Below are positions 6,787-13,586 of a DNA stretch of 19,174 bases, piece by piece. The stretch spans positions 1 through 19,174 of the forward strand of contig PWIL01000026.1 in the NCBI GenBank assembly GCA_003560455.1, written 5' to 3'. Source of the DNA: Mollicutes bacterium (GTDB taxonomy: Bacteria > Bacillota_I > Bacilli_A > RF39 > UBA660). The stretch's first letter is position 1. Every line of letters begins with the position of its first letter. The position numbers and the translations under genes are program-made. The notes beneath the pieces were generated by a model that was given only the letters and a program-made list of their open reading frames with translations, had not been told where the DNA came from and searched no databases.

Positions 6787-6806
6787 CCTTTCAAACCTTT
6801 GAAAGG
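6787..6806. repeat. 20-bp palindrome over the RBS of the minus-strand gene
   Basis: CCTTTCAAA (6787-6795), CC, TTTGAAAGG (6798-6806): nine perfect pairs with a 2-nt centre. It lies between a possible minus-strand -10 (6808-6813) and the ATG. In the minus-strand mRNA one arm contains most of the AAAGGAG ribosome-binding site. It could be a repressor operator or an RNA hairpin hiding the site. Confidence 0.75.
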
Positions 6807-6807
6807 T

Positions 6808-6816
6808 ATTTTAACA
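6808..6816 (-). promoter_or_regulatory. Possible extended -10 for the 258-aa gene
   Basis: On the minus strand the sequence reads TGTTAAAAT, an extended -10 with one mismatch. The -35 position shows no convincing TTGACA. Transcription would start inside or next to the palindrome. Confidence 0.35.
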
Positions 6817-6854
6817 TAAAAAATCATTTTTTACTACTTTTAAGCAAAAAAAAT

Positions 6855-6883
6855 TTGTATTTATAAATAAAGTATGGTAGGAT
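6855..6883 (+). promoter_or_regulatory. Promoter of the 210-aa gene
   Basis: TTGTAT (6855-6860), 17-bp spacer, TAGGAT (6878-6883), with TG at 6875-6876 making an extended -10. The leader would be about 38 nt and ends in AAAGGGGGTG. Confidence 0.55.
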
Positions 6884-6928
6884 ATTTGCAACTATTTAAG
6901 TTTAATTAAAACCAAAGGGGGTGAAGAT

Positions 6929-7561
6929 GTGAGTGAAGATAAAAAAAATTGGCTTGATTTAGCTGAAAAAGAATTCGAAATAGACAAAGAAAATGCTAAT
7001 CAAAAATTACAAGAAATAATGGCGGAATGGCGCCAATTAGAACCACAAAGCAGTAATGATATTTTGTCTTTTATCCGTAACCATATTCAATTAATTCAAG
7101 AATATGAAGGTGAAAAACAAGTGATTGCTCAAGATTTATTAGTTCAGCGATATGAATTTTTAAACGATATTCTAGATAAATACCATAAGTTAATGTCATC
7201 AGTTGAACAACATTATCAAGAAGCATTACATGAAGAATGCGAACATGATTTGTGGTATCTTTTATATTATGAATCAGATGATTATGAAGGGCGAACATAT
7301 TGGACTTGTAAATGCTTGCAATGTGGTTTAACAGAAGAAAGGCGACCACGTCATTTTCAGGGCAAGGTGATTATGGGTGAATCGTTTTGTGCAAGAGCAA
7401 AAAGAAATGAAAAACCATATAATGTAATTCGTGAAGAATATCATTCATTATTAGAAAAATATGAAGATTATAATAAAAATAAAGATGCAGAGGGAAACCA
7501 AAAAATACCAGCTAAAGTTTTAACCAAAAGATATAAAAAGCAAAATGCTAACAAAAATTAG
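6929..7561 (+). CDS. Hypothetical protein with Cys/His cluster, 210 aa
   Basis: I do not recognise a named family. Residues 1-100 look helical and possibly coiled (acidic, with many Gln, Leu and Tyr). The middle has C104-x-H106 and, 21 residues later, C127-x-C129-x2-C132, with C154 further on; this is a plausible zinc-ribbon-like site. The last ~50 residues are Tyr/Lys/Asn-rich. No signal or membrane segment is seen. The start is GTG at 6929, 5 nt after GGGGGTG; the ATG at 6927 overlaps it but is followed at once by TGA in its own frame. The gene has its own promoter and terminator, so it is a single-gene unit just before the S10 operon. Confidence 0.75.
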   Translation: MSEDKKNWLDLAEKEFEIDKENANQKLQEIMAEWRQLEPQSSNDILSFIRNHIQLIQEYEGEKQVIAQDLLVQRYEFLNDILDKYHKLMSSVEQHYQEALHEECEHDLWYLLYYESDDYEGRTYWTCKCLQCGLTEERRPRHFQGKVIMGESFCARAKRNEKPYNVIREEYHSLLEKYEDYNKNKDAEGNQKIPAKVLTKRYKKQNANKN

Positions 7562-7568
7562 CATTTTT
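7542..7568 (+). terminator. Terminator after the 210-aa gene
   Basis: AAAATGCTAA (7542-7551) and TTAGCATTTT (7558-7567) form a 10-bp stem with a 6-nt loop. The stop codon lies in the stem. The T-run is short (7564-7568) and partly within the stem, so efficiency may be moderate. Confidence 0.6.
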
Positions 7569-7591
7569 AAATGAAAAATTTAAAAAAGTTA

Positions 7592-7620
7592 TTGATTTTC
7601 TAAAAAAAGGCGTGTATAAT
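7592..7620 (+). promoter_or_regulatory. Main promoter of the S10-spc operon
   Basis: TTGATT (7592-7597), exactly 17 bp, TATAAT (7615-7620). Transcription should begin near 7627, giving a structured leader of about 125 nt before rpsJ. I see no other equally good promoter before the end of the window. Confidence 0.85.
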
Positions 7621-7626
7621 TAACTA

Positions 7627-7751
7627 TTGTGTAGAGGCATAGATGTGCAAGGTTGCTGAAACGCGTGGTTAAGTTGTCAAAAAAACTAACCGTTTCAGGT
7701 TTTTGCAAAGAGCAAGTCTGTACAAGATATAGGCGAAGGGAGGATTTATTG
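7627..7751 (+). promoter_or_regulatory. S10 operon mRNA leader with long hairpin
   Basis: The leader folds into nested pairs. TGCAA (7646-7650) pairs with TTGCA (7703-7707), and CTGAAAC (7656-7662) with GTTTCAG (7692-7698). GGTT-A-AGTT (7667-7675, one bulged A) pairs with AACTAACC (7684-7691) around an A-rich loop. S10 operons are commonly autoregulated through leader structure, by L4 in E. coli. Whether L4 or another protein binds here is inference. GGGAGG (7738-7743) is the rpsJ ribosome-binding site. A reading frame running back from rpsJ to 7653 crosses this structure and is not a real extension. Confidence 0.7.
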
Positions 7752-8060
7752 ATGGCTAATAAAAAAGTTCGAGTTACTTTAAAATCATTTGAACACAAAA
7801 ATTTAGACAAAGCTTGTGCTAAAATAATTGCTACTATTAAAAGAACTGGTGGCGAAATTAGCGGGCCTGTCCCCTTACCAACTGAAATTGAAAAAGTAAC
7901 AATATTGCGCGCAGTTCACAAATATAAAGATTCGCGTGAGCAATTTGAAAAACGAACCCACAAACGATTAATCGATGTTAAAAATCCAAGCAAGGAAACA
8001 ATAGATGCACTATCGCATCTTGACATTCCAAGCGGAGTTGACATTAAAATAAAATTATAG
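7752..8060 (+). CDS. rpsJ: 30S ribosomal protein S10
   Basis: S10 assembles into the head of the 30S subunit and is also NusE in antitermination complexes. The 102-residue product is of normal size with the conserved RVTLKSFEHKNLD, GPVPLPTE, KDSREQFEKRTHKRLIDV and LDIPSGVDIKIKL blocks. The ATG at 7752 was chosen because GGGAGG lies 8 nt upstream and the family starts here; the frame is open further upstream only across the leader hairpin. First gene of the S10-spc operon. Confidence 0.97.
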   Translation: MANKKVRVTLKSFEHKNLDKACAKIIATIKRTGGEISGPVPLPTEIEKVTILRAVHKYKDSREQFEKRTHKRLIDVKNPSKETIDALSHLDIPSGVDIKIKL

Positions 8061-8071
8061 GAGGAAGAAAA

Positions 8072-8938
8072 ATGAAAAAAGGAATCTTAGGTAAAAAACT
8101 TGGTATGACACAAGTTTTTACAAAACAAGGTAAGATGATCCCTGTTACAGTTGTATCAGTTGAACCAAACGTAATTACCCAAATTAAAACAACTGAAACA
8201 GACGGCTATGACGCTATTCAACTGGGCTTTAGCGACAAAAGAGAAAAACTAGCATCAAAAGCTGCAATTGGTCATACTAACAAAGCAAAGACCAAACCTA
8301 AGCGCTTCTTACGTGAGATAAAAGGTGCTGATGCAAAACAATATCAACTAGGCCAAACAATTGATGCTTCAATTTTTGAACCAGGCGAAACAGTTGATGT
8401 TGTTGGAATAAGTAAAGGAAAAGGTTTTCAAGGAGTTATTAAAAGACATAATTTTTCTCGCGGACCAATGTCGCACGGTTCACACTTTCACAGAAGACCA
8501 GGATCACTTGGTTCAATGCGACCAAAAAGAGTATTTAAGGGCAAGAAGATGCCAGGACATATGGGTGCTGAACAAGTAACAATTCAAAATTTAGAAATTG
8601 TTATGGTTGATTTAGAAAACAATGTTATTTTAGTTAGCGGAAATGTTCCAGGACCTAAAAAATCAATGGTTTTAATTCAAACAGCAGTTAAACAATCAGA
8701 TAAGAAAACTGAAGCTCCAGAATTAAACTTTTATGAACCAATTACAGAGCAAGAAGTTTCACAAACTGAAGAAGTAATTGAAGAAAAAAATGAAGTAACT
8801 GAAAAAGTAGAACAATCAGAAGAAAATAATGAAGCAACCGAAGAAGTAGAACAACCAGAAGAAAATAATGAAGCAGCTGAAGAAACAACTGAGGAAGAAA
8901 CTGATAAAAAAGTTGAGCAGGAGGAAAAAAATGAGTAA
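8072..8938 (+). CDS. rplC: 50S ribosomal protein L3 with a Glu-rich C-terminal tail
   Basis: L3 binds 23S rRNA near the peptidyl transferase centre and is an early assembly protein. Residues 1-207 are a complete L3: GILGKKLGMTQVF at the start, GFQGVIKRHNFSRGPMSHGS (119-138) and PGHMGAEQVTIQNL (161-174). Normal bacterial L3 is about 205-215 residues; this one has 288. The extra 80 residues (about 208-288) contain about 30 Glu and two tandem copies of a 13-residue unit. The tail is in frame, uses the same AT-rich codons, and its end contains the Shine-Dalgarno of rplD, which overlaps by 8 nt. The start has GGAGGAAGAAAA just upstream. Confidence 0.96.
   Translation: MKKGILGKKLGMTQVFTKQGKMIPVTVVSVEPNVITQIKTTETDGYDAIQLGFSDKREKLASKAAIGHTNKAKTKPKRFLREIKGADAKQYQLGQTIDASIFEPGETVDVVGISKGKGFQGVIKRHNFSRGPMSHGSHFHRRPGSLGSMRPKRVFKGKKMPGHMGAEQVTIQNLEIVMVDLENNVILVSGNVPGPKKSMVLIQTAVKQSDKKTEAPELNFYEPITEQEVSQTEEVIEEKNEVTEKVEQSEENNEATEEVEQPEENNEAAEETTEEETDKKVEQEEKNE
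8807..8884 (+). repeat. 39-bp tandem duplication within the rplC tail
   Basis: Units 8807-8845 and 8846-8884 differ at 3 of 39 positions and encode VEQSEENNEATEE and VEQPEENNEAAEE. The high DNA identity suggests a fairly recent duplication within the acidic extension. Confidence 0.85.
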
Positions 8939-9554
8939 AATTAGCATGATTAATTTAACTGGTGAAAAAGTTAAAGATATTAATTTGAAAAACGAATTTT
9001 GGAAACAAGAACCAAACAAAACAGTTATTCATGATGCTGTCAAACTAACAAATGCTTCATTAAGACAAGGAACTGCTTCAACCAAAACACGCAGTGAAGT
9101 TCGTGGCGGTGGCCGCAAACCTTGGCGTCAAAAAGGAACCGGGCGAGCACGTCACGGAACAATTAGATCGCCAATTTGGGCTGGTGGGGGAGTAACTTTC
9201 GGACCAAAACCCCGTGACTATGACAAAAAAATGAACCGGAAAGAAAGAAGGCTTGCCTTAAAATCAGTCTTAGCATTAAAACTTAAAAACAAAGAAATAG
9301 TTATCTTAGAAAACTTTAATGTTGAAAGTCCAAAAACAAAAGACATGTTAGCAACATTAAAAACATTAGACGCACCGGCAAAATCATTATTTATTGTCGA
9401 AGAAATTACCGAAAATATGGTTTTAGCAATGCGTAATATTCCTAGATTAAACTTATTAGAAACAAACGAAATAAACGTTTATGATCTACTAAACACTGAC
9501 AAAATATATATAACTGAAAAAAGTTTAGCAATCATTGAGGAGGTGCTTAAATAA
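8931..9554 (+). CDS. rplD: 50S ribosomal protein L4
   Basis: L4 lines the nascent-peptide tunnel with an extended loop and in some bacteria represses its own operon. The 207 residues match the family size. The conserved loop is GGGRKPWRQKGTGRARHGT and then SPIWAGGGVTFGPKPRDY. The start at 8931 is preferred to in-frame upstream codons because GCAGGAGG lies just before it and the family begins MSKISMINLTGE. It overlaps the end of rplC by 8 nt, so translation is probably coupled. Confidence 0.97.
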   Translation: MSKISMINLTGEKVKDINLKNEFWKQEPNKTVIHDAVKLTNASLRQGTASTKTRSEVRGGGRKPWRQKGTGRARHGTIRSPIWAGGGVTFGPKPRDYDKKMNRKERRLALKSVLALKLKNKEIVILENFNVESPKTKDMLATLKTLDAPAKSLFIVEEITENMVLAMRNIPRLNLLETNEINVYDLLNTDKIYITEKSLAIIEEVLK

Positions 9555-9832
9555 TGGAAAACAATCATCGCAATGTTATTAAAGCGCCAATAATTAGCGA
9601 AAAAGCTTCCGACCTAAGACAAGAAAATAAATACGTCTTTAGCGTCGACTTAAACGCTAACAAAGTGCAAATAAAACAAGCAATTGAAAACATTTTTAAT
9701 GTTAAAGTAGTAAGCGTTAACACAATTAACATAAAACCGAAAAAAAAGCGGGTTGGACGCCGTTATGGAAAAAGAAATCGAGTAAAAAAAGCAATTGTAA
9801 CCTTACAACCAGGAAACACAATTGAAATTTAA
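9554..9832 (+). CDS. rplW: 50S ribosomal protein L23
   Basis: L23 sits at the tunnel exit and docks trigger factor and SRP. The 92 residues have the usual start (NVIKAPIISEKAS), the YVFSVDLNANKVQIKQAIE helix-strand block and the basic loop PKKKRVGRRYGKRN. The ATG shares one base with the rplD stop (TAATG), and GAGGAGG in the end of rplD serves as ribosome-binding site. Confidence 0.97.
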   Translation: MENNHRNVIKAPIISEKASDLRQENKYVFSVDLNANKVQIKQAIENIFNVKVVSVNTINIKPKKKRVGRRYGKRNRVKKAIVTLQPGNTIEI

Positions 9833-9843
9833 GGAGGATTAAG

Positions 9844-10680
9844 ATGGCAATAAGAATTTATAAGCCAACCACAGGCGGAACAAGAAACAAGTCCACTTTG
9901 GTTAACAAAGAAATTACTAAAAAAGAACCTGAAAAATCATTATTAAAAGTAATTAAAAAATCAGGCGGTCGTAATAACCAAGGAAAAACAACTGTTCGAC
10001 ACCATGGTGGAGGCGCAAAAAGAAAATATCGTATGATTGACTTTAAAAGAACTAAAGATGATGTCGTTGGAATTGTAAAGGCAATCGAATACGATCCCAA
10101 CCGCACCGCAAATATTGCATTAATTAATTATCAAGATGGTGAAAAAAGATATATTATTGCTCCCAACAAACTTAAAGTTGGTGATCAAATTATCAGTGGC
10201 GAAAAAGTAGATGTTAAAATTGGTAATGCATCATTAATCAAAAACATTCCCGAAGGAACAATGGTTCACAACATTGAATTAAGGCCAGGCAAAGGAGCCG
10301 AATTAGCTCGTTCAGCTGGCGCCTCAGCACAAGTATTAGGCGTTGAGGGCAAGTACGTATTAGTAAAATTACGCAGTGGTGAAGTTCGAAAAGTCTTAGG
10401 AACTTGCCGGGCGACAATTGGTGAAGTTGGTAACAAAGATAGCGAATTAGTCGTTCTTGGAAAAGCCGGCCGCAAAAGGCACATGGGAGTACGACCAACC
10501 GTTCGCGGATCAGTTATGAATCCAAACGATCACCCACACGGTGGTGGTGAAGGAAAAGCACCAATTGGACTAAAATCACCAGTCACTCCTTGGGGAAAAC
10601 CAACAATTGGTTATAAAACAAGAAAAAGCAAAAAAGCTTCAGATCGGTTGATAGTTCGCCGTCGAAAGAAAAAGAAATAA
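9844..10680 (+). CDS. rplB: 50S ribosomal protein L2
   Basis: L2 is needed for subunit association and the peptidyl transferase region. The 278 residues equal the family length. Landmarks are MAIRIYKPTTGGTRNKS, GRNNQGKTTVRHHGGGAKRKYR, and the signature GVRPTVRGSVMNPNDHPHGG with its conserved His, then a Lys/Arg-rich end. AAGGAGG precedes the start, 11 nt after rplW. Confidence 0.98.
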   Translation: MAIRIYKPTTGGTRNKSTLVNKEITKKEPEKSLLKVIKKSGGRNNQGKTTVRHHGGGAKRKYRMIDFKRTKDDVVGIVKAIEYDPNRTANIALINYQDGEKRYIIAPNKLKVGDQIISGEKVDVKIGNASLIKNIPEGTMVHNIELRPGKGAELARSAGASAQVLGVEGKYVLVKLRSGEVRKVLGTCRATIGEVGNKDSELVVLGKAGRKRHMGVRPTVRGSVMNPNDHPHGGGEGKAPIGLKSPVTPWGKPTIGYKTRKSKKASDRLIVRRRKKKK

Positions 10681-10697
10681 CGAAAGGATGGATATAA

Positions 10698-10961
10698 ATG
10701 AGTAGAAGTTTAAAAAAAGGCGCTTTTATAGATGAAAGTTTAAGAAAAAAAGTTGACAAAGTAAAAGCATCAAGCAAAAAAGAAGTAATTAAAACTTGGT
10801 CAAGACGTTCAACAATCTATCCTGATTTTGTTGGCCTAACATTTGCTGTTCATAATGGCAAAGAATTTATTCCCGTATATATAACAGAAGATATGGTTGG
10901 TCATAAATTAGGAGAATTTTCTCCCACTAGAAAACATAGTAAACACGGTGGCGAAAAATAA
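10698..10961 (+). CDS. rpsS: 30S ribosomal protein S19
   Basis: S19 forms part of the 30S head with S13. The 87 residues are close to the usual 88-93. It has MSRSLKKGAFIDESLRKKV, KTWSRRSTIYPDFVG, FIPVYITEDMVGHKLGEF and the end TRKHSKHGGEK. The ribosome-binding site GAAAGGATG is weaker than most in this operon. Confidence 0.97.
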   Translation: MSRSLKKGAFIDESLRKKVDKVKASSKKEVIKTWSRRSTIYPDFVGLTFAVHNGKEFIPVYITEDMVGHKLGEFSPTRKHSKHGGEK

Positions 10962-10982
10962 TAACCAGGAAGGAGGACTAAA

Positions 10983-11315
10983 ATGGAAGCAAAAGCGGTA
11001 GCAAAAAGAATTAGTGTTGCACCCCGAAAAGCTCGTTTAGTTGTAGATTTAATTCGCGGTAAAAATATTACCGAAGCCGAAAAAATATTAAAAGGTGTTA
11101 ATAACAAAGTTACACCAATAATTGAAAAAACTTTAAATTCAGCAATAGCAAATGCTGTTAATAATAACGAAATGGCAAAAGAAAACTTATATGTAAAAGA
11201 AGCATTCGTTAATGAAGGTCGAACCAGAAAAAGTCGCCGAATCGGTTCACGAGGAAATGTCGATCCAATTAAAAGAAGAACTAGCCATATAACGGTGGTT
11301 GTTAGTGATGAATAG
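10983..11315 (+). CDS. rplV: 50S ribosomal protein L22
   Basis: L22 lines the exit tunnel. The 110 residues include RISVAPRKARLVVDLIRGK, LNSAIANAVNN and the beta-hairpin region with GRTRKSRRIGSRGNVDPIKR then RTSHITVVV. AGGAAGGAGG precedes the start, 21 nt after rpsS. Confidence 0.97.
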   Translation: MEAKAVAKRISVAPRKARLVVDLIRGKNITEAEKILKGVNNKVTPIIEKTLNSAIANAVNNNEMAKENLYVKEAFVNEGRTRKSRRIGSRGNVDPIKRRTSHITVVVSDE

Positions 11316-11332
11316 TAAAGGAGGGTTGAATA

Positions 11333-12013
11333 ATGGGACAAAAAGTTAGTCCAATTGGACTGAGAATCGGAATCAATAAAGATTGGAGTTCTAATTGGTA
11401 TGCCGAAAATAAAGACTTCGCCAAATTTTTAAACAATGACATTAAAATACGCGAGTATCTAGAAAAGATTTTAAAAAAAGCATCAGTTGCTGATATTTTA
11501 ATTAGTCGCAATAAAGATAAAACCGAAGTAATTGTGATAACTTCTAAACCAGGAGTTGTTATTGGTCACGGTGGTGAAGCAATTGAAAAAATTACCAAAA
11601 AACTAAAAAAAATAACTAACGAAAACATTCAAGTATCAATTAAAGAAGAAAAAAATCCAACTTTAAATGCAAGTTTAGTAGCTGAAGATATCGCGCGGCA
11701 AATTGAAAATCGTGTTTCCTTTCGAATCGCTCAAAAAAGAACTATTCGAAATACTATGAAAGCTGGCGCTAAAGGAATCAAAACAGCAGTTTCTGGTCGC
11801 CTAGGTGGCGCTGATATGGCACGAACTGAAGGTTATACCGAAGGAATGATACCATTGCATACACTAAGAGCAGATGTTGATTATGGTTTCAAAGAAGCTG
11901 ATACAACATATGGCAAAATTGGTGTCAAAGTATGGATTTATAAAGGTGAAATTCTTCCTGAAAAACCAGAAAAGGGAGGTCATAAAGATGGCGCTGATAC
12001 CAAAGAAAACTAA
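11333..12013 (+). CDS. rpsC: 30S ribosomal protein S3
   Basis: S3 contacts mRNA at the entry channel of the 30S head. The 226 residues start MGQKVSPIGLRIGINKDW. A KH domain follows with GVVIGHGGEAIEKI (GHGG in place of the common G-[KR]-x-G), then RVSFRIAQKRTIRN, GRLGGADMART and YGKIGVKVWIYKGE. AAAGGAGGG precedes the start. The last 26 nt overlap rplP. Confidence 0.97.
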   Translation: MGQKVSPIGLRIGINKDWSSNWYAENKDFAKFLNNDIKIREYLEKILKKASVADILISRNKDKTEVIVITSKPGVVIGHGGEAIEKITKKLKKITNENIQVSIKEEKNPTLNASLVAEDIARQIENRVSFRIAQKRTIRNTMKAGAKGIKTAVSGRLGGADMARTEGYTEGMIPLHTLRADVDYGFKEADTTYGKIGVKVWIYKGEILPEKPEKGGHKDGADTKEN

Positions 12014-12419
12014 ATACCGTAAACCCCATCGAATTTCTTATGAAGGAAAAGCGCGGGGAAATACCGAACTCCATTTTGGTAAATACGGATTAATGGCTTT
12101 AGAGGGAGATTGGGTTACCAATCGGCAAATCGAAGCAGCCCGTGTTGCAATGACGCGTTATATGAAGCGTGGTGGAAAAGTTTGGATTAATATTTTTCCA
12201 CACTTGGCTTTAACAAAAAAACCAATTGAAGTTCGAATGGGAAAAGGAAAAGGCCAGCCCGAATCTTGGGTAGCCGTTGTTAAAAAAGGCAAAATTATGT
12301 TTGAAATTGATGGCGTTTCCGAAAAAGTAGCTCGTGAAGCACTACGCATTGCGATGCATAAATTGCCCGTCAAATGTAAATTTGTCATGAAAGAAAGTGG
12401 TGATAGTAATGACGAATGA
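11988..12419 (+). CDS. rplP: 50S ribosomal protein L16
   Basis: L16 helps place the A-site tRNA. The 143 residues match the family. They include MALIPKKTKYRKPHR, FGKYGLMALEGDWVTNRQIE, ARVAMTRYMKRGGKVWI and RMGKGKGQPESWVAVV. The start at 11988 has GGGAGGT 7 nt upstream and gives the standard N terminus; an upstream in-frame ATG at 11874 would lie deep inside rpsC and is rejected. It overlaps rpsC by 26 nt and rpmC by 11 nt. Confidence 0.97.
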   Translation: MALIPKKTKYRKPHRISYEGKARGNTELHFGKYGLMALEGDWVTNRQIEAARVAMTRYMKRGGKVWINIFPHLALTKKPIEVRMGKGKGQPESWVAVVKKGKIMFEIDGVSEKVAREALRIAMHKLPVKCKFVMKESGDSNDE

Positions 12420-12603
12420 AGAAATTAGAAAACTTTCTGAAGAAGAAATTACTAATAAAATTAATGAACACAAAGAAGAATTATTTAATTTGCGGTTTAG
12501 TCAAGCCACTGGAAATTTAGAAAACCCTTCAAGAATCAAACAACTAAGAAAAGAAGTAGCTCGTCTAAAAACAATTTTACGTGAACGCGAGTTAGAAAAT
12601 TAG
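12409..12603 (+). CDS. rpmC: 50S ribosomal protein L29
   Basis: L29 is a small two-helix protein beside the tunnel exit. From the ATG at 12409 it has 64 residues: MTNEEIRKLSEEEITNKI, then KEELFNLRFSQATGNLEN and RIKQLRKEVARLKTIL. GTG codons at 12397 and 12400 are in frame, but the family begins at the ATG. The ribosome-binding site is poor (AAGTGGTG), and the start lies within the end of rplP, so coupling to rplP translation is likely. Confidence 0.95.
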   Translation: MTNEEIRKLSEEEITNKINEHKEELFNLRFSQATGNLENPSRIKQLRKEVARLKTILRERELEN

Positions 12604-12611
12604 GAGGATGT

Positions 12612-12869
12612 ATGGAAAAAAGAAATCGAGAATTAATCGGCAAAGTCGTTAGCGATAAAAATGACAAAACAATTACTGTTTTAGTCGAAACCTATAAAAG
12701 AGACAGTAAATATAAAAAAAGAATTAAATATTCAAAAAAATATCGCGCCCACGATGAAAAAAATAGTGCCAAAAAAGGCGATAAAGTAAGAATTATTGAA
12801 TGCCGGCCATTATCAAAAAACAAAAGCTATCGTTTAGTAGAAATAATTGAAAGTGCAATTATTTTGTAA
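12612..12869 (+). CDS. rpsQ: 30S ribosomal protein S17
   Basis: S17 is a primary 16S rRNA-binding OB-fold protein. The 85 residues contain RNRELIGKVVSDKNDKTITV, YKKRIKYSKKYRAHDE and GDKVRIIECRPLSKNKSYRL. AGGAGG overlaps the rpmC stop codon, 9 nt before this start. Confidence 0.97.
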   Translation: MEKRNRELIGKVVSDKNDKTITVLVETYKRDSKYKKRIKYSKKYRAHDEKNSAKKGDKVRIIECRPLSKNKSYRLVEIIESAIIL

Positions 12870-12881
12870 GGAGGAAATAAC

Positions 12882-13250
12882 ATGATTCAACAAGAAAGTC
12901 GTTTAAAAGTAGCAGATAATTCTGGTGCAAGAGAAATTCTAGTAATCAACATTCCTGGTGCTAGTCGAATTCGCTCTGCTGGAATTGGTGATGTAATTGT
13001 TGGAACTGTCAAAAAAGCAATTCCAAGCAGTAATATTAAAAAGGGCCGGGTGGTTAAAGCAGTAATTATTAGAACCAAAACTGGTTTAAGACGAGAAGAT
13101 GGCTCATATATTAAATTTGATGATAATGCGTGCGTCTTAATTAAAGACGATAAAAATCCGGTCGGAACCCGTATTTTTGGACCAGTTGCGCGCGAAGTAA
13201 GAGAACAACAATATACCAAAATAGCATCACTCGCTAAAGAAGTATTATAG
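12882..13250 (+). CDS. rplN: 50S ribosomal protein L14
   Basis: L14 forms an intersubunit bridge and binds the silencing factor RsfS. The 122 residues are the exact family length, with MIQQESRLKVADNSGAREI, GDVIVGTVKKAIP, KAVIIRTKTGLRREDGSYI and GTRIFGPVAREVRE. AAGGAGG is upstream of the start. Confidence 0.98.
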   Translation: MIQQESRLKVADNSGAREILVINIPGASRIRSAGIGDVIVGTVKKAIPSSNIKKGRVVKAVIIRTKTGLRREDGSYIKFDDNACVLIKDDKNPVGTRIFGPVAREVREQQYTKIASLAKEVL

Positions 13251-13260
13251 GAGGTAACAG

Positions 13261-13569
13261 ATGAAGTTAAAAACAGGTGATAAAGTAGTTGTCATTGCTG
13301 GCAAAGAAAAAGGCAAAGAAGGAACAATTACTAAAATATTAAAAGCCGAAAATAAAATAATAATTGAAAACATTAATTTAGTTAAAAAACATCAAAAATC
13401 AGATGGTCAAAACCCGGGAAGTATTGTTGATGTGGAAGCACCAATTCATGCTTCAAATGTTATGCTAGTTGATCCCACAAACTCAAAGCGAACAAGAATT
13501 GGTTATAAATTTGATAAAGATGGAAAAAAAGTGCGCATTAGTAAAAAAACAGACAAAGAAATTAAATAA
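13261..13569 (+). CDS. rplX: 50S ribosomal protein L24
   Basis: L24 starts 50S assembly. The 102 residues hold a KOW motif (KTGDKVVVIAGKEKGKEGTI), then NLVKKHQKSDGQNPGSIVD and the IHASNVMLVDP block. AGGAGGT lies immediately upstream, overlapping the rplN stop. Confidence 0.97.
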   Translation: MKLKTGDKVVVIAGKEKGKEGTITKILKAENKIIIENINLVKKHQKSDGQNPGSIVDVEAPIHASNVMLVDPTNSKRTRIGYKFDKDGKKVRISKKTDKEIK

Positions 13570-13586
13570 GCAAAAAGGAGGATACT

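Noticed and set aside
7653..7751. N-terminal extension of S10 from 7653
   Set aside because: It crosses the leader hairpin; the family N terminus and a good ribosome-binding site are at 7752.
8868..8930. Longer L4 start at 8868
   Set aside because: The added Lys/Arg-rich residues are only the out-of-frame reading of the rplC Glu repeats; the ribosome-binding site points to 8931.
10901..11341. 146-codon minus-strand frame across rplV
   Set aside because: It is the antisense shadow of rplV, with no ribosome-binding site and no known family features.
11874..11987. Longer L16 start at 11874
   Set aside because: It would read through rpsC in another frame; the L16 N terminus and GGGAGGT fit 11988.
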